Assembly (NCBI GenBank): GCA_964370755.1
Contig: CAYJKL010000008.1
Location: 1-46,827 of the forward strand
Length of the DNA stretch: 46,827 nt
From: CAKOSP01 sp964370755
GTDB lineage: Bacteria; Bacillota_I; Bacilli_A; RF39; UBA660
Direction: 5' to 3'
The translations under genes and the position numbers were made by a program. How positions within the stretch are numbered: the stretch's first letter is position 1; every line of letters begins with the position of its first letter. Of the stretch, positions 8,411 to 16,606 are shown in pieces. The notes beneath the pieces are model-generated. The model was not told the origin of the DNA. It saw nothing but the letters and a program-made list of their open reading frames with translations, and did not search any database.

Positions 8411-8909
8411 CGATTTCAAACATAGTCTTATGAGGTTCATCAAAACATAGGTTAGGGTAATTTTGTTGTCTTAGCGCCTCATATACCATTATAGCAACTG
8501 TATTAGAAAGGTTAAGGGATCTAACGTTATCACTCATAGGCATCCTCATACACGTCTTTAAATGAGGTTTTAAAATCTCTTTAGGAATACCAGTAGATTC
8601 TTTTCCAAAAAAGAAGTAAAGGTTCTTGCTTACATCACTGTAATCAAAATCAGAATGGGGTTTATGACCATATCTAGTCAAAAAGTAAAACTCTCCATCA
8701 TTTTTACTAAAAAATTCGTTGATATTTTCATAAACTGTTAAATCAATCTTATCGATGTAATCAACGCCGCTTCTTCTAAGGGCTTTTTCATCTAAACTAA
8801 AACCAAGAGGTTTAATTAAATGAAGTTTGGAATTTGTAGCAATACAAGTTCTCATAATGTTACCAGTATTTTGTGGTATCTCTGGTTCGAATAGTACAAT
8901 ATTTATCAT
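8400..8909 (-). CDS. trmL: tRNA (cytidine/uridine-34 2'-O)-methyltransferase, SPOUT family
   Basis: 169 aa. It methylates the 2'-OH of the wobble nucleotide of tRNA-Leu. The family signature is clear: IVLFEPEIPQNTGNIMRTC at the N terminus, LIKPLGFSLDEKALRRSGVDY, then the knot region FGKESTGIPKEIL and the C-terminal MRMPMSDNVRSLNLSNT loop that binds SAM in the trefoil-knot fold. Full length with no lesions. It is the last gene of a reverse-strand run after ftsK and a thioredoxin-like gene. Confidence 0.95.
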   Translation of the reverse strand: MINIVLFEPEIPQNTGNIMRTCIATNSKLHLIKPLGFSLDEKALRRSGVDYIDKIDLTVYENINEFFSKNDGEFYFLTRYGHKPHSDFDYSDVSKNLYFFFGKESTGIPKEILKPHLKTCMRMPMSDNVRSLNLSNTVAIMVYEALRQQNYPNLCFDEPHKTMFEIENS

Positions 8910-8930
8910 AAAAAAAAATTCCTTTCAGTA

Positions 8931-8953
8931 AAAAAAAGCCTAATTGCTTTTTT
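8931..8953 (-). terminator. Terminator of the thioredoxin-like gene, stop codon in loop
   Basis: On the reverse strand, AAAAAAGC, a 6-nt loop and GCTTTTTT. The loop holds the TAG stop of the gene that starts at 9473. This is the same arrangement as at trmL. Confidence 0.75.
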
Positions 8954-9473
8954 CGAATGTATATATTTCAAGTAGTTTCTCAAAATCATCTGCTTCTAGA
9001 TGATTATTGTCTCCTTTATCAACTTTATTAACAGCACTACCTTCAGAAAAGTATACAATAGTTGGAAGTGAATCAATGTCAATATCAAGAAGCGTACTTA
9101 AATCTTTTATAAAATTTTCATCTTTCTTAAGTTCAGTTACATCAAAGTAATAGAACATATCTATTAAATTATAATCATCAATTAATGGTTTTAAATCTTC
9201 TTCTAAATCTCTTTCTTCTTCATCAAGTGTATACCCAGTAAAGATAAAAAATTCTCCAGGATTTTCGCTCATAACACTTTCAAGTTCTTCAAGTGTAGAA
9301 ATATTTAAACTAACTGTATTAGTCTCCATTAAATAACTTTGAATAAGTTTCTCTTCATTTTTAACGTCATACCACATAAATGCATATACGAATAAAAATA
9401 TAACCCCTGCAAGCATTATACCAGCAATAATATAGTTTTTAGTTGGTACATATTTTGATTTATTATTTTTCAT
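8940..9473 (-). CDS. Membrane-anchored thioredoxin-like protein
   Basis: 177 aa with a Lys-rich N terminus, one transmembrane helix (residues about 14-34, YIIAGIMLAGVIFLFVYAF) and an extracytoplasmic domain. The end of that domain, DIDSLPTIVYFSEG, resembles the cis-Pro strand of thioredoxin folds. No CxxC pair is present, so it is not a conventional disulfide reductase; it resembles redox-dead thioredoxin-like lipoprotein or anchor proteins common in Firmicutes. AAGGAAG precedes the start. Function unknown. Confidence 0.7.
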   Translation of the reverse strand: MKNNKSKYVPTKNYIIAGIMLAGVIFLFVYAFMWYDVKNEEKLIQSYLMETNTVSLNISTLEELESVMSENPGEFFIFTGYTLDEEERDLEEDLKPLIDDYNLIDMFYYFDVTELKKDENFIKDLSTLLDIDIDSLPTIVYFSEGSAVNKVDKGDNNHLEADDFEKLLEIYTFEKSN

Positions 9474-9531
9474 ATGTTAAACTTCCTTTCATAATAATTT
9501 TATCATATTTTTATAAAATAAAATACTATTT

Positions 9532-11790
9532 TTACTCATTTGATTCAAGTTTCACTAAAACTTCACGTGGCTTAGAACCGTTTTGAGGACCAACAATTCC
9601 GCGTGACTCAAGTAAGTCAATCATTCTAGCAGCTCTGTTATATCCAAATCTAAATCTTCTTTGTATTAAAGATGCACTAATTTTACCGGTTTCAACAGCA
9701 AACTCTACAACTTCATTATACATTGGGTCATCGCCGCCTTCGCTGTTAGCAGCACCGCTTGAAGTATTAGGTGCACTAGCGTTAACAAACTCATCGTCAT
9801 ATTTAGCAGTTATTTGTTTAGTGCAGTAATTAATTAGTCTAGAAATTTCTTCATCAGATATATAACACCCTTGAACACGTTTCGGAGTATTTTCTCCCAT
9901 AGGTAGGTATAGCATATCCCCTTTACCTAAAAGTTTCTCAGCGCCGCCCATATCAAGTATAGTTCTTGAATCTATTTGACTTGAAACAGAGAATGCAATA
10001 CGTGATGGAATATTATTTTTAATTAGACCTGTAATTACATCAGTAGATGGTCTTTGAGTTGCAACTATTAAATGTATACCAGCAGCTCTCGCCATTTGTG
10101 TAATTCTCATTATTGAATCTTCAACTTCTTTAGAAGCAACAAGCATTAAGTCTGCAAGTTCGTCTATTATAACAACGATATATGGCATCTTAGGAAGTGG
10201 AGAATCAGGATTCTTTTTATTTTCTTTTTTTATCCACTCGTTATAACCCGAAATATTTTTAAATTGTTTTTCGCTAAATAACTCATATCTTTTTTCCATT
10301 TCAGTAACAATCTTTTGAAGTGTTATACTAGCCTTTTTAGGATCTGATACAACTGGACACAATAGGTGAGGTACACCATTATAATTTGTAAGTTCAACTT
10401 TTTTAGGATCTACTAGAACAAGTTTAACATCAGTAGGTGCATAACGCATAAGTATAGATGTAATCATTGAATTTATACATACAGATTTACCAGAACCAGT
10501 AGAACCTGCAACAAGAAGGTGAGGCATTTTAGATATATCTTCTAAAATAGCTCTACCCATTAAATCTTTACCAAGTGCAACATATATTTTATTTTCAGGA
10601 TCAGTTTTAGCTGTTGCTTCTAAAACTTCTCTAAATGCTACTGCTGATATTGAACCATTAGGTATTTCTACACCAATTGTACTCTTACCAGGAATAGGTG
10701 CTTCGATTCTAACATCTTTAGCAGCCATAGCAAGGGCTATTTCTTTATGTATATTACTAATTTTATTTACTTTAGTTCCATGAGGCACAGTAATTTCAAA
10801 CTGAGTAACAGCAGGTCCAATATGAACTTCCACAACCTTAGCTTGAATTCCAAAATCTTTAATAACTCTTTCTAAAACTTCAACTTTACTTCTAGTTTCA
10901 GCAGTATTATTATTTTTAGGAGCAGCCTTAATAGGGTTTAATATATCAAATTTAGGAAGTTTATAAACCTGACCACCGCTTAAAACTGGTTCTTCTTTTT
11001 CAATACTTGCTATCTCACTAGTTTCTTCATTAGTGGACTGAACAGGCATATTTTTAATTTGATCAATACTTGTGATAATAACTTTAGTTTCTTCTTCCTC
11101 TTTAACTTCAATTTCTTTAGCTTTTTTATTTAGTTCTAAATCGCCATTATCATCAAGTTCAATAGGTTTATTATCCTTTTCTGAATTATCACTTTTAAAT
11201 AAATTTTTAATAGAATTTCCCATCTTACTAAATGATGCCGAAATATTTAAATTAAATGCTAGTATAAAACCAAATATTGCAAGAATAACTAGTATTATCT
11301 GACTTCCGGTAACTCCAGCGATAAGGTAGAATAGAGAAACAAAAACTGCTCCTATAAAACCTCCTCCTATAACAAGAGTAGAAGTCCCACTAGTAGTAAG
11401 TGCATTTACACTGGTAATAGTATTCATTCTATTAATATAATTCTCATAAGTAGCGGACAAAATATTTTGCGGAGTAGTCTCTATAGTTAAAAAACCTAAA
11501 TGATTATATGCAAGAAGTGCTATTATTAATATATAAAATCCAATTAATTTAGTACTAAAAAAATTAGGAGCTTTTCTTTTAAATAACATAAATAATCCTA
11601 CAACTAATATTGGTATTAATATAATAAACCAATAAGTACCTGCTAAAAACATTGCGAATTTCTTAATTATAGTACCAACTGAGCCGAATCCAAACCCTAG
11701 TATCCCTATTAATATTAAAATAAGCCCTGTAAGCTCTACATTATATTCAAATCCTTTATTTGTATCTTTTGATTTTTTCTTTTTTGCCAT
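9532..11790 (-). CDS. ftsK: DNA translocase FtsK/SpoIIIE
   Basis: 752 aa, close to B. subtilis SpoIIIE. About four N-terminal transmembrane helices (residues 20-190) are followed by an acidic linker, the alpha/beta motor with Walker A GSTGSGKSVCINS near residue 430, Walker B region YIVVIIDELADLM, ATQRPSTDVITG, and the C-terminal winged-helix gamma domain ending SASLIQRRFRFGYNRAARM. It pumps chromosome through the division or sporulation septum. In a CotJ-bearing spore former it could serve as SpoIIIE; sequence alone does not separate the FtsK and SpoIIIE roles. A TATAAT-like box lies about 20 bp upstream on the reverse strand. Confidence 0.95.
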   Translation of the reverse strand: MAKKKKSKDTNKGFEYNVELTGLILILIGILGFGFGSVGTIIKKFAMFLAGTYWFIILIPILVVGLFMLFKRKAPNFFSTKLIGFYILIIALLAYNHLGFLTIETTPQNILSATYENYINRMNTITSVNALTTSGTSTLVIGGGFIGAVFVSLFYLIAGVTGSQIILVILAIFGFILAFNLNISASFSKMGNSIKNLFKSDNSEKDNKPIELDDNGDLELNKKAKEIEVKEEEETKVIITSIDQIKNMPVQSTNEETSEIASIEKEEPVLSGGQVYKLPKFDILNPIKAAPKNNNTAETRSKVEVLERVIKDFGIQAKVVEVHIGPAVTQFEITVPHGTKVNKISNIHKEIALAMAAKDVRIEAPIPGKSTIGVEIPNGSISAVAFREVLEATAKTDPENKIYVALGKDLMGRAILEDISKMPHLLVAGSTGSGKSVCINSMITSILMRYAPTDVKLVLVDPKKVELTNYNGVPHLLCPVVSDPKKASITLQKIVTEMEKRYELFSEKQFKNISGYNEWIKKENKKNPDSPLPKMPYIVVIIDELADLMLVASKEVEDSIMRITQMARAAGIHLIVATQRPSTDVITGLIKNNIPSRIAFSVSSQIDSRTILDMGGAEKLLGKGDMLYLPMGENTPKRVQGCYISDEEISRLINYCTKQITAKYDDEFVNASAPNTSSGAANSEGGDDPMYNEVVEFAVETGKISASLIQRRFRFGYNRAARMIDLLESRGIVGPQNGSKPREVLVKLESNE

Positions 11791-11918
11791 ATATCTTCAC
11801 CATCTTCATTATACCTTATTTAGTGTTACTTTGCCAAGAAAAACTTAAATAAATACAAATATAGGCAACTTAACTTCACACTAATATATATAGGCATAAT
11901 CTACATTAGGAGGAAAAT

Positions 11919-12347
11919 ATGTTATTTGATAATGATTTAACATTTTTACAAGTAATAAATTTAGAGGGAGAAGATTCAAAAGTTGTTAGTACAAACTTAG
12001 TTTCTACTACTGAAGGATTTATTAGAGGTAATATGTTTGAAAAAGAATACGAAAAGTATAAGGATTATAAATATAAGATGCCAAAAACATGTTCTGAAAA
12101 AACGGCACATTTATATAAAATAATGGAATTGTCTTTTGCTATAAATGATCTTAATTTATGGCTTGATATACATCCAAATGATGAAAAAATATTTCTTTGT
12201 TTAAAAGAATGTTTATCTAAACTAGCAAGTACAGAAAAAGAATATGTTGAAAAATATGGTCCGATTGAAATAGAACAAAACTGTGGAGAGAAAAATAAGT
12301 GGTTAGGTTCTTGGCCATGGGAAGCGGAGGACTCAGTTTATGTATAA
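11919..12347 (+). CDS. cotJB: CotJA-CotJB fusion, spore coat protein
   Basis: 142 aa combining two coat-protein signatures normally on separate genes. Residues about 22-45 (GFIRGNMFEKEYEKYKDYK) match the CotJA core G(F/Y)xRGTxFxxLYxPY. Residues about 65-137 match CotJB: FAINDLNLWLDIHPNDEKI, then EKEYVEKYGPI and the terminal WLGSWPWE. AGGAGG precedes the start. The gene overlaps cotJC by 8 bp, keeping the cotJA-cotJB-cotJC order of B. subtilis, where these proteins sit in the inner coat and are made in the mother cell under sigma-E. The fusion is what I see; sigma-E control here is inferred from the family. Confidence 0.85.
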   Translation: MLFDNDLTFLQVINLEGEDSKVVSTNLVSTTEGFIRGNMFEKEYEKYKDYKYKMPKTCSEKTAHLYKIMELSFAINDLNLWLDIHPNDEKIFLCLKECLSKLASTEKEYVEKYGPIEIEQNCGEKNKWLGSWPWEAEDSVYV

Positions 12348-12897
12348 ATATGTAAAAACACTGCCGTTTCCAGTAGATATAAAGAAAAAAGATTTAAGAA
12401 TGGCAAAGTACTTAATTACTCAGTTAGGCGGAGCAAACGGAGAACTTGGAGCAGCTATAAGATATTTCTCACAAAAATATACAATGCCAGATGATAGAGG
12501 AAAAGCTCTTTTAAATGACATTGCAACTGAAGAGTTAGGACATGTTGAAATGATCAGTACAATGGTTTATCAGCTGCTTAGAAATGCGTCAAAAGAAGAA
12601 TTAAAAGAAAATTGTTTAGATGGATATTTTACAGAACATAAAAAAGGAATTTTTCCAATTGATACATCAGGAGTACCATTTACAGCAGCGTATTTTGCAG
12701 TTACTGGTGACCCTATAGCAGACCTTTATGAAGATATGGCAGCAGAGCAAAAAGCAAAAGTAACTTATGAAAACTTAATAGACCTTACTACTGATGAAGA
12801 TATAATTAATCCACTTTTGTTTTTAAGACAAAGAGAAGTAGTTCATTTTAATAGATTCAAAGAGTTAGTTAAATATTACGAAGAAAAAGGATATTGA
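12340..12897 (+). CDS. cotJC: CotJC, manganese-catalase-like spore coat protein
   Basis: 185 aa ferritin-like four-helix protein of the Mn-catalase family. Helix motifs with di-metal ligands are visible: ELGAAIRYFSQ, then DIATEELGHVEMIS (the E..H pair), YEDMAAEQKAK, and LRQREVVHFNRF (E/H ligands). It is shorter than a true Mn-catalase, as CotJC is. It probably gives the spore coat peroxide protection. It is translationally coupled to the CotJA-CotJB fusion. Confidence 0.93.
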   Translation: MYKYVKTLPFPVDIKKKDLRMAKYLITQLGGANGELGAAIRYFSQKYTMPDDRGKALLNDIATEELGHVEMISTMVYQLLRNASKEELKENCLDGYFTEHKKGIFPIDTSGVPFTAAYFAVTGDPIADLYEDMAAEQKAKVTYENLIDLTTDEDIINPLLFLRQREVVHFNRFKELVKYYEEKGY

Positions 12898-12975
12898 TTT
12901 ATCTTTTTCTTTGAAAAAAATTACACAACAAAATTCTACATAATATGATATAATAATTCAGAAAAGAGTTGAAGT

Positions 12976-14139
12976 ATGAAAGGTAAAATAGAAAAGAAAA
13001 TATTTTTAATTGGTATTGCAGTAATAACTGTTTTATTTATAGTTGCACTTATATTTACGGATAAGTCACTGGTAATTACTCACATCAATAACAAAGCAGA
13101 TGACAATGCAGAAATAAATAGCAATAAAGAAGAAAACGAAGATGAAGAAAAAGAAAATGATTCAGAAGAAGAAATAAAAGACACCGAAGAGCAAACAGAA
13201 ACTGAAGATGAAGAAACCGACGAAGAAGAAGATAACAACACCGGCGGTAGTAACAATGATGATACAAATAGTGGTGCTGATAGTACTGATAATAGCACTA
13301 ACAATAGTAACAATAATACAGATAATAATGGTAACGGTGAAGATACAACTGAGACTAAACCTGAAGAAGAAAATAACGGAGCGGGTAATAATGATGGAGG
13401 TTCTGAAGAAGATACAACAGTTCCAACTAAAAATCCACTTGAAACAGAAAATGAAAACTTAATAAATGAAATATTAAATACATATAGAATTTCAATTTTA
13501 TATAATGAACAAGCAAATTTTTATTACAATGGAGATCCTGGTGTTAAAACCACATCAAATGATGCAGAGGAAGTTAATTACAGTTTAAAAGCTATTAAAA
13601 CTGGACTAAGTAATATGCCTCAGAGTATATTGGATACACTTAGACTTAGTAGAGGATTTAATGTAGTACTTTTTAAAGAAGTACCAGGCGGCTCTGACGG
13701 CCTAGCAGTTATAACCTCACATGTATATCAAATACTACTAGATGTAGATAACTGGCAACAAGAAAGAATATTTTATCATGAAACATTTCACTTAATGGAA
13801 AGATATATGTATTTACAAAATGGAAGTAGTGACCCATTTCCAGAGTGGAATACTTACAATCCTCCAGGCTTCACATACGCATACAATGATGGAAAGTATT
13901 TATATATAGATGAAAGTGTGCCAATTATAGAAAGAGCATTCGTATCTAAATATGCTAAAACAAACGCAGGCGAAGATAGAGCAGAACTTTTCGAGGATTT
14001 AATGCATAGACCATATAAATATTATTATATGGAAGCAGGTTACGGTATAAATGAAAAGGCAAAGTATTTAGACCAAATTATAGATAAGTATTTTGGAGTT
14101 ATACCTGGTGCTAAGTGGAAAAGATGGATAACTTGGTAA
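12976..14139 (+). CDS. Secreted, membrane-anchored HExxH metallopeptidase-like protein
   Basis: 387 aa: a transmembrane or signal anchor at residues 8-28, an extremely acidic and then Asn/Gly/Thr-rich low-complexity linker (about 35-155) and a C-terminal globular domain. That domain carries FYHETFHLMERYM, an HExxH zinc site (H-E-T-F-H), and 60-70 residues later AGEDRAELFEDLM, whose Glu residues could give the third ligand as in gluzincins. It is probably a cell-surface zinc peptidase held away from the membrane by the linker. The family is not recognised beyond this. The long GA-rich linker produces spurious open frames on the other strand. Confidence 0.75.
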   Translation: MKGKIEKKIFLIGIAVITVLFIVALIFTDKSLVITHINNKADDNAEINSNKEENEDEEKENDSEEEIKDTEEQTETEDEETDEEEDNNTGGSNNDDTNSGADSTDNSTNNSNNNTDNNGNGEDTTETKPEEENNGAGNNDGGSEEDTTVPTKNPLETENENLINEILNTYRISILYNEQANFYYNGDPGVKTTSNDAEEVNYSLKAIKTGLSNMPQSILDTLRLSRGFNVVLFKEVPGGSDGLAVITSHVYQILLDVDNWQQERIFYHETFHLMERYMYLQNGSSDPFPEWNTYNPPGFTYAYNDGKYLYIDESVPIIERAFVSKYAKTNAGEDRAELFEDLMHRPYKYYYMEAGYGINEKAKYLDQIIDKYFGVIPGAKWKRWITW

Positions 14140-14190
14140 AGTACTTGAAATTTATATAAAAATTATGTACAATATAAACAGGTGATGCAA

Positions 14191-14646
14191 ATGGAGATTA
14201 ATAAAAGCGAACTTAATATTAATAAAAAAATTGATATTGATGAAATATTTGAGTTTTCAGAAGAAAATTTTAAACAAGCTGGTATAATAAATGCCAAAAA
14301 CATAAAATTTGTAGGTAATTTATTTTACAATTTAGCGGATGAAATTAAACTTGAAGGAACACTTTCAGGTGAACTAATTTTAGAAGATGCAGTGGATTTA
14401 AGTGAATTTTTATACAAAATAGACATAAAAATTGATAAAATTATCGAAAATTGTGAAAATACACTTGATATAAATGAGATTTTGTGGGAAAATATTGTAC
14501 TGGAAGTACCCATTCGCGCAACTAACAAAGAGTTAGGCAGTTTAAAGGGTAGCGGATGGAAAGTAATAAATGAAGATGAGAAGTCAGAAGATGAAATAGA
14601 TCCAAGACTTGCAAAACTTCAAGAACTATTTAAAGGTGGTGAATGA
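14191..14646 (+). CDS. yceD: DUF177/YceD family protein
   Basis: 151 aa from ATG 14191, which has AGGTGA 5-6 bp upstream; an in-frame GTG at 14182 overlaps that site. It shows the DUF177 pattern of beta strands followed by DEIDPRLAKLQELFKG, where the family tail IDPRLAxLxxL is diagnostic. YceD is nearly always next to rpmF, as here (start 2 bp after this stop), and is linked to 23S rRNA or ribosome biogenesis. Confidence 0.9.
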   Translation: MEINKSELNINKKIDIDEIFEFSEENFKQAGIINAKNIKFVGNLFYNLADEIKLEGTLSGELILEDAVDLSEFLYKIDIKIDKIIENCENTLDINEILWENIVLEVPIRATNKELGSLKGSGWKVINEDEKSEDEIDPRLAKLQELFKGGE

Positions 14647-14647
14647 T

Positions 14648-14836
14648 ATGGCAGTTCAACAAAGAAGAGTTAGTAAAACTAGAAAAGCACAAAGATTAAC
14701 GCATTATAAAAAAGATGCTCCTACACTTACAACATGTTCAAAATGTGGTGCAAATTTAAAACCTCATAGAGCGTGTACTAAATGTGGTACTTACAAAGGT
14801 AAAGAAGTAATTAAAGTAAATAAAGAAGAAGCATAA
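14648..14836 (+). CDS. rpmF: 50S ribosomal protein L32
   Basis: 62 aa: MAVQQRRVSKTRKAQRLTHY at the N terminus, then a C4 zinc ribbon made of TTCSKCGANLKPH and RACTKCGTYKG. This is the zinc-binding version of L32. The start is set by the conserved MAVxxRRxSKTRK. Confidence 0.97.
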   Translation: MAVQQRRVSKTRKAQRLTHYKKDAPTLTTCSKCGANLKPHRACTKCGTYKGKEVIKVNKEEA

Positions 14837-14928
14837 GTTTTATAAAATGTAAAAATATGTAAAAAACATCAAAAAGTACAAGATTTTCTTTACTTTTTTT
14901 TTATTTTGTATTATTATTGTAGTGTACA

Positions 14929-14952
14929 GTGGCATGCTGTGGGGGAAAGTGG
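14929..14952 (+). promoter_or_regulatory. Probable MraZ operator (three GTGG repeats, 10-bp period)
   Basis: GTGG occurs at 14929, 14939 and 14949, exactly one helical turn apart, directly ahead of the mraZ start. MraZ is known to bind direct repeats with a GTGG-type core spaced about 10 bp in its own leader and to repress the division cluster. A likely -10 region (TATTATTATTG) lies just upstream near 14910-14920. Confidence 0.75.
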
Positions 14953-14959
14953 GGACGAA

Positions 14960-15397
14960 ATGTTAATAGGCGAGTTTCATCATAACATCGATGATAAGTG
15001 CAGATTAGTTATTCCAACCAAATTCAGAGAGATACTAGGAGACAAAATAATCATAACACGTGGAATAGAACAATGCTTAAATGTATACTCTGAAGAAAAT
15101 TGGAATAATTTAGTATCTAAACTTTCGAATCTATCTTTTACTAAAAAAGATACAAGAACATTTACAAGAATGTTTTTTGCGTCGGCAAATGACTGTACTT
15201 TTGACAAGTCAGGTCGAATTTTAATATCAGAACCCCAAATGTCTTATGCTGATTTGCGGAAGTCATGTGTAATAATTGGGGTTAACGACAGACTTGAAAT
15301 ATGGTCTTTAGAAAATTATGAAAAGTTTGAAGCTGAAAATATATATTCAATGGAAACTATTTCAGAAAATTTATTTGAGGTGGAAAATGCATTATAG
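14960..15397 (+). CDS. mraZ: Transcriptional regulator MraZ
   Basis: 145 aa with two SpoVT/AbrB-like repeats: FHHNIDDKCRLVIPTKFRE and, in the second half, CTFDKSGRILISEP, both carrying the DxKGRxxxP-type DNA-binding loop. It autoregulates the dcw cluster. ATG 14960 is chosen because the family begins MLIGEF and the operator repeats lie right upstream. The gene overlaps rsmH by 11 bp. Confidence 0.95.
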   Translation: MLIGEFHHNIDDKCRLVIPTKFREILGDKIIITRGIEQCLNVYSEENWNNLVSKLSNLSFTKKDTRTFTRMFFASANDCTFDKSGRILISEPQMSYADLRKSCVIIGVNDRLEIWSLENYEKFEAENIYSMETISENLFEVENAL

Positions 15398-16298
15398 TGT
15401 TTTTAAAGAAGAAGTAATTGAAAATTTAAACATAAAAGAAAATGGTATATACGTTGATGGTACGCTTGGTTATGCTGGTCACAGCAAATTAATACTTGAG
15501 CAAATACCTAATGGTTTTTTATACGCTTTTGATCAAGATAATGAAAGTATTACTTATTGTACTGAAAAGTTAAGTAAAGTTTCAAATAATTTCAAACTAT
15601 TTGAAACAAACTTTGTGAACTTGAAAAAATGTTTAGAAGAAGAAACCATAGATAAAGTAGATGGTATATTATTTGATTTAGGTTTTTCATCTCCGCAAAT
15701 AGATAATGAAAAGCGTGGTTTTTCATTTATGCACGACGGTCCACTTGATATGCGAATGAGCAGCAAGGGTAAAAGTGCTAAAGATATAATAGATAGTTAC
15801 GATGAAAGTGCTCTTGCTGAAATATTTTTTAAATACGGCGAAGAAAAACTTTCAAGAGTAATAGCAAAAAATATAGTTAAAAATAAAGATAAAATAAATA
15901 CAACTTTAGAACTTGTAGAAGTAATAAAAGCATCAGTAGGAGCTAATTACTTTTATAAAAATCATCCAGAAAGAAAAATATTTCAAGCAATCAGAATAGA
16001 AGTTAACGATGAACTTAAAGTTATCGAAGATGTCTTGCCTGATGCGATAAATATGCTTAAACCTGGAGGAAGATTATGTGTAATCACTTTTCATTCTCTA
16101 GAAGATAGAATAGTAAAGCATATATTTAAAAAATACAGTGATGTAGATGATATGGTTAGAGGATTACCAGTTATCCCAGATGAATATAAACCACTAATAA
16201 AGTTAATAAACAAAAATCCTCTCTTACCTTCCGAAAAAGAACTTTCGGAAAACTCTAGAAGTAAAAGTGCAAAATTAAGAATTATTGAAAGGATCTGA
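15387..16298 (+). CDS. rsmH: 16S rRNA (cytosine-1402 N4)-methyltransferase
   Basis: 303 aa. The start is the ATG at 15387 (MHYSVFKEEVIENL, the usual family beginning) after GAGGTGG. Conserved blocks: YVDGTLGYAGHS (SAM motif I), FDLGFSSPQID, GFSFMHDGPLDMRM, the helical insert with FFKYGEEKLSR, and the C-terminal CVITFHSLEDRIVK. Normal length. Confidence 0.96.
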   Translation: MHYSVFKEEVIENLNIKENGIYVDGTLGYAGHSKLILEQIPNGFLYAFDQDNESITYCTEKLSKVSNNFKLFETNFVNLKKCLEEETIDKVDGILFDLGFSSPQIDNEKRGFSFMHDGPLDMRMSSKGKSAKDIIDSYDESALAEIFFKYGEEKLSRVIAKNIVKNKDKINTTLELVEVIKASVGANYFYKNHPERKIFQAIRIEVNDELKVIEDVLPDAINMLKPGGRLCVITFHSLEDRIVKHIFKKYSDVDDMVRGLPVIPDEYKPLIKLINKNPLLPSEKELSENSRSKSAKLRIIERI

Positions 16299-16303
16299 AA
16301 TAC

Positions 16304-16603
16304 TTGAAAAAAAATAAAACAAAAAGACTAAAATTACTTAAAGGTGAAAAATTCATGTATTTTTTCTTACTTCTTTTAGTGGTTTTAATACCGGCTGTCA
16401 ATATCTTTAGTGGCGCTCTTTTATCAGAAACTAATATAAAAGTAGAGGAACTAGAATATAAAATTGCTAATCAAAGTAAAATAAATGAAAGTTTGGCAAT
16501 GCAAATAAATGAACTGGCGAGTCTTCAAAATATTCAAAGTATAGCAGAAGCATATGGCCTTTCGTATATAAATGGTAATATAAAGGACATTGAAGGAGAA
16601 TAA
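16304..16603 (+). CDS. ftsL: FtsL-like divisome protein
   Basis: 99 aa from a TTG start with AAAGGA upstream. A basic N-terminal cytoplasmic tail is followed by one transmembrane helix (about residues 18-38, YFFLLLLVVLIPAVNIFSGA) and a short extracytoplasmic coiled coil ending with the FtsL-like AEAYGLSYING. Position between rsmH and the class B PBP fits FtsL. Sequence conservation in this family is low, so the call rests on topology and synteny. Confidence 0.8.
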   Translation: MKKNKTKRLKLLKGEKFMYFFLLLLVVLIPAVNIFSGALLSETNIKVEELEYKIANQSKINESLAMQINELASLQNIQSIAEAYGLSYINGNIKDIEGE

Positions 16604-16606
16604 TAG

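Noticed and set aside
13080..13462. Long frames on the other strand and in another frame over the acidic linker
   Set aside because: They come from the GA-rich low-complexity repeat of the secreted HExxH gene, with Ser/Leu- or Lys/Ile-only composition.
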